Assembly (NCBI GenBank): GCA_016928975.1
Contig: JAFGJR010000048.1
Coordinates: 1 to 51,972, forward strand
DNA length: 51,972 nt
Direction: 5' to 3'
From: Sedimentisphaerales bacterium
GTDB lineage: Bacteria > Planctomycetota > Phycisphaerae > Sedimentisphaerales > SG8-4
Under the pieces are notes generated by a model. It searched no databases, was not told the DNA's origin, and saw only the letters and a list, made by a program, of their open reading frames with translations. The translations under genes were made by a program, and so were the position numbers. Each line of letters starts with the position of its first letter. Positions within the stretch are counted from its first letter, which is position 1. Below are positions 49,475 through 51,972 of the stretch, piece by piece.

Positions 49475-49666
49475 TCACGACGTGGAGCCCCGCGTGGTGG
49501 CCTTCTTCGCTGTCTTGGTGCATCTGGGTTTGCCGGGCGGCTTGCCCATCTGGCACTTCGTCCGAAAGAGCAGGTACGCCGTCTTGGCCCTTCCACTGAG
49601 CAAGAGCCAGACAGGCGACTTCACCAAACGCACTTCCAGAACGATAACAGTGCTCTGTTTAGCCAT
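49475..49666 (-). CDS. Small basic protein of unknown function
   Basis: The 63-residue protein starts MAKQSTVIVLEVRLVKSPVW, then LLLSGRAKTAYLLFRTKCQM, and ends in a Lys/Arg-rich tail. GGAGGG is seven bases before the ATG, a strong site. The SPVWxxLSGRAKxxYL phrase resembles the N-terminus of plasmid- or phage-type winged-helix proteins, which are two to three times longer, so it may be a truncated relative. Upstream on its promoter side lie a long hairpin (49793) and a perfect palindrome (49895) that could be its operators. Function is not known. Confidence 0.55.
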   Translation of the reverse strand: MAKQSTVIVLEVRLVKSPVWLLLSGRAKTAYLLFRTKCQMGKPPGKPRCTKTAKKATTRGSTS

Positions 49667-49792
49667 TTATCTGCCCTCCGCTGATTTGTCGGAGTAGGTT
49701 TTCCGGCGCTATTTGTGACCCTGATTGTGTCTGCTCTGGCAAGTTCCGAAGGACTTGGACTGTCCCCATCCTCTTGCGTATTTGGCTTTGCA

Positions 49793-49843
49793 ATACATAG
49801 AGGTACATGGTGTAACCTGGTTAGACCATGCAGCTCTATGTAT
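49793..49843. repeat. Long hairpin with 18-base arms
   Basis: ATACATAGAGGTACATGG and CCATGCAGCTCTATGTAT pair with one or two mismatches around a 15-base loop. A T-run (GTAGTTTTT) follows about 10 bases later on the + strand. It may be a terminator or a protein-binding site. Confidence 0.65.
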
Positions 49844-49894
49844 CCAATGGGGTAGTTTTTGGGGGGGGCAAACAACAATCATGGCTGGCGGTAG

Positions 49895-49911
49895 GTGTGA
49901 ACAGTTCACAC
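49895..49911. promoter_or_regulatory. Perfect 17-base palindrome, candidate operator
   Basis: GTGTGAACAGTTCACAC has two 8-base arms about one centre base, the form of a site for a dimeric regulator. It lies in a gene-free stretch (49667-50324) about 230 bases upstream of the small basic gene. Confidence 0.5.
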
Positions 49912-50324
49912 TTTCGGTTTGCGCGGCCCGCTTGATGTGGGTCCGCCTCTTCCTGGGCGGTGGTGTTTTCCCCAAGGCTAAATCCGCCATGGCGGAGGAT
50001 AGGGTTCTGCCGTGAGGCAACCAAGGCGCCGTCGCGGCCCAGGGGCAGGGGCGATGAGGGGTGTATCCTGCGTCGCCTGATCCTCAATCATGTCTCTGGT
50101 TCAAGGCGATAGACCCCAGGGGTCTGGAGGTAGAGCCCCCAGTTTCACGAGTGTCACTGTGCCACCGGATCGTTCGTGATGCCTCCGAACGACCATGTTG
50201 TACTTTGCATGTTAATGCGTCATCTGCGTTGCGGCAATGGCCAGCCGTGTGAGCTTCGCCCACCGTTCGTGTACGACGTGAAGAACATGAAATGTGCAGG
50301 TGTGAATCCCGGACCTCCGCGGAG

Positions 50325-50951
50325 TCAGTATGTGCGTGTGACTATCCCATTATCATCGAACCACACGGAGTACGTGACAAATCGATTTCTCCAGTAGACC
50401 CAGCGGTTCCTATCGATCGATCGCGTCCTGCACTTGACCGGATACCCCAGGGCAATCAACACGCCCTGCTTAGTCATCCCGACCATGGCCTTTCCGGCTC
50501 GAATGCCCTGCTGATCTACATCGCTCAAATCATCGTATCTGACAGGTGTTGGCGACATGATCAGATCGGTATACTTCTTCTTGGGCATCCGCGCCCACCG
50601 GGCGACGTACGCAAACCTGATCTCCTGCCCGGTATCCAAAGCGATCAGCTTGAATCCCTCCTCCCAGCGCGCGATCTTGAACCTGGTGCCGTACGGCACA
50701 AAGGTATGTCCGGGGCAGTTGGTGTAATTGAGACAACTGGCAAGATGCACGGCTCGTTGCGTGTAGTAGTGGATATTGTAGCGACTGTAAAGACCCCCGT
50801 TTGCCGTAGGGGCCGGCTTCGTGGCGGGCTCCACGGTCTTCCTGGCAGAGTCTTCTTCAACCGTCAGAGTAGACGCCTCGTCACTCGCACATGAGTTGCA
50901 TGCCACCACGATCGAGCCAAGCAGCAAACCCGTCAACCATGTTCTTCTCAT
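50325..50951 (-). CDS. Lipoprotein of unknown function
   Basis: The 208-residue protein has a lipoprotein signal (WLTGLLLGSIVVACNSC; Cys near 17). An Ala/Pro/Glu linker follows, then a basic, aromatic-rich domain: SRYNIHYYTQRAVHLASCLN, VPYGTRFKIARWEEGFKLIA and VGMTKQGVLIALGYPVKCRT. The last, a G-M-T-x-x-x-V-x-x-x-x-G-x-P pattern, is like BamE/SmpA-type modules, in a lipoprotein of similar size. AAGGAG before the ATG fixes the start at 50951. It is followed on the same strand by a second lipoprotein gene upstream; both may work at the outer membrane. Confidence 0.75.
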   Translation of the reverse strand: MRRTWLTGLLLGSIVVACNSCASDEASTLTVEEDSARKTVEPATKPAPTANGGLYSRYNIHYYTQRAVHLASCLNYTNCPGHTFVPYGTRFKIARWEEGFKLIALDTGQEIRFAYVARWARMPKKKYTDLIMSPTPVRYDDLSDVDQQGIRAGKAMVGMTKQGVLIALGYPVKCRTRSIDRNRWVYWRNRFVTYSVWFDDNGIVTRTY

Positions 50952-51053
50952 GACTGTTCTCCTTGTTCTTGAGCGATCCTTTGTCTTCGCGGAGCACCTC
51001 ACCGCTGGTACGACCATCCCGTCTGAGTCGTCATCACATACCGTCGTGCAGGC

Positions 51054-51638
51054 TTATTCGGATCGGCTCTTGGCCAAGACCTTCTTGATGCTGACAGCAA
51101 TATCCTCCGCCAGATACTCTTTGCTTTTTTCAAGGAGCACCATTCCCTCCCTGAGACTATTGAAGGACTTGATGCGGAGGTTGCGATCGAATTCTCCAAG
51201 GATTCTGCCGGTTTCTGCATCTCTGATCTTCCACTCGGCGGCAAGACAAGGTGCGCCCGCCTTGGTGAATCTTGGCGCGAATGTTCGTGCCGCCATACTT
51301 CCTCCGGAAATTCTGGTGAACCGACCTTCCACCACTACAGCCTGCGCGACTTGTTCTCCTTGTTCGGTTTCTGCTTTCAGGACCGTTATTCCCTCCGGAA
51401 GCCGTACTCGTCGCAGAGATTTCTCAATTGTTGTGCTGAACGTACTTTCAAGGTGCTTGGCGAAAGCCTGTAGATCTTCACTGGTTGATATTGCGGCATC
51501 TTGAAGAGAGAATCTGGAGAGAACAACCGCAGAATACGGTCGTCGCTCGGCTGATTCCCTATGCTGGTTTGGGGTATTCCCCGCACAACCACACACACAT
51601 ACAGAGGCCAGCGATAATAGAATGATTGTCTTTTTCAT
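51054..51638 (-). CDS. DUF4410-like lipoprotein
   Basis: The 194-residue protein starts MKKTIILLSLASVCVCGCAG, with the lipobox Cys at about residue 18. The mature part has the alternating pattern of DUF4410-type envelope proteins: YSAVVLSRFSLQDAAIST, VVVEGRFTRISGGSMAARTF and LAAEWKIRDAETGRILGEF. GAAGGAG is placed nine bases before the ATG at 51638; the longer frame upstream is not lipoprotein-like. Together with the gene at 50.3 kb it forms a tandem pair of lipoproteins on one strand. Confidence 0.72.
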   Translation of the reverse strand: MKKTIILLSLASVCVCGCAGNTPNQHRESAERRPYSAVVLSRFSLQDAAISTSEDLQAFAKHLESTFSTTIEKSLRRVRLPEGITVLKAETEQGEQVAQAVVVEGRFTRISGGSMAARTFAPRFTKAGAPCLAAEWKIRDAETGRILGEFDRNLRIKSFNSLREGMVLLEKSKEYLAEDIAVSIKKVLAKSRSE

Positions 51639-51901
51639 TTCACATGTCTCCTTCATTTGTGAGATGTGTCTCTTCGCGTGCAACGCCCCATTTGAGCCCA
51701 TGAACTATGTTCCTGCACGGTACATTCCACATTGTACCCACGTACGGTATGCGAGTCCAATAATTCGGACCGTCAACTCCACATTCCGACGATGGCTTAT
51801 CTACTCGGCCACTGGCGACATTCCCACTGCGCAGCAGCGCTCGCTCCAGGTCGCCATCTTGGTTGAACAGGAACAGGGGGTGGTAGCAGGGCCAGCGCAC
51901 A

Positions 51902-51972
51902 CTAAGTTCCTTTTCCGGTAAGGACTTGCATCAGGAAGTCGAGACTCCAGCCCGCCATGCGACGCTTCATGA
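51902..51972 (-). other. Possible C-terminal end of a gene cut by the window edge
   Basis: The minus frame is open at the right edge and reads MKRRMAGWSLDFLMQVLTGK then GT and a TAG at 51902-51904. Too little remains to name it. Between 51639 and 51901 I see no supported gene. Confidence 0.3.

Overview
The window looks like chromosomal DNA of a GC-rich (about 60%) Gram-negative bacterium, most likely a planctomycete of the Phycisphaerae type. This is an inference from gene content. There is an NrdR gene followed by an ATP-cone gene, several ECF sigma factors paired with membrane proteins, zinc-ribbon/HEAT-repeat membrane proteins, many Sec-exported esterases and lipoproteins, a VPEP-type PEP-CTERM tail, and intergenic repeats built on an AAACAAAGCCAAT core. 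MurE carries the DNPR motif, so the peptidoglycan is predicted to contain meso-diaminopimelate. No rRNA, tRNA, CRISPR array, intact transposase or prophage was found.

Layout. 1-3.5 kb: a clipped nucleotidyltransferase fragment, an HTH-ImmA metallopeptidase plus DUF4411 (PIN-like) toxin-antitoxin-like pair, and an exported transglutaminase. 3.7-9.3 kb: murE, an AT-richer membrane protein, an orphan antitoxin with a toxin stub, and a large secreted esterase. 9.3-17 kb: an autotransporter, a YceK/DUF4097-like lipoprotein, a truncated GH43-like protein, a tiny Pro/His-rich lipoprotein and a DRG/Obg-like GTPase with a TGS domain. 17.1-27.3 kb: four ECF sigma factors, each followed by a membrane protein gene (three of the four overlap by ATGA), a remnant of a fifth membrane partner, a PDZ-like lipoprotein, and a three-gene island of unknown function (24.2-25.3 kb). 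27.4-30.5 kb: an esterase/erythromycin-esterase fusion and a 1.2-kb repeat field with two near-consensus promoters. 30.6-36.3 kb: nrdR, the ATP-cone gene, a PfkB kinase, an alpha/beta hydrolase, a large secreted protein, and a 79-bp exact copy of the PfkB 3' end. 36.6-43.5 kb: a zinc-ribbon membrane protein, a second HTH-ImmA gene with a broken DUF4411 partner, a Gfo/Idh/MocA oxidoreductase, a B1-type metallo-beta-lactamase-like lipoprotein and a HAD phosphatase. 43.6-52 kb: a zinc-ribbon/HEAT protein, a DUF11 surface protein, a decayed FGE-like/PEP-CTERM gene, a small basic protein with palindromes nearby, and two lipoproteins.

Two themes stand out. First, paralogous modules: the sigma/membrane pairs (probably separate envelope-sensing circuits made by duplication) and the two HTH-ImmA/DUF4411 pairs, one intact and one with a dead toxin. 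Second, decay: at least nine gene stubs lie between intact genes, often beside short repeats, so the region has been reshaped by repeat-linked deletion and duplication. The best candidates for something new are the three-gene island at 24.2-25.3 kb, the sigma/membrane cluster, and the promoter-bounded repeat field at 29.8-30.5 kb. All assignments come from reading the sequence; no database search was possible.
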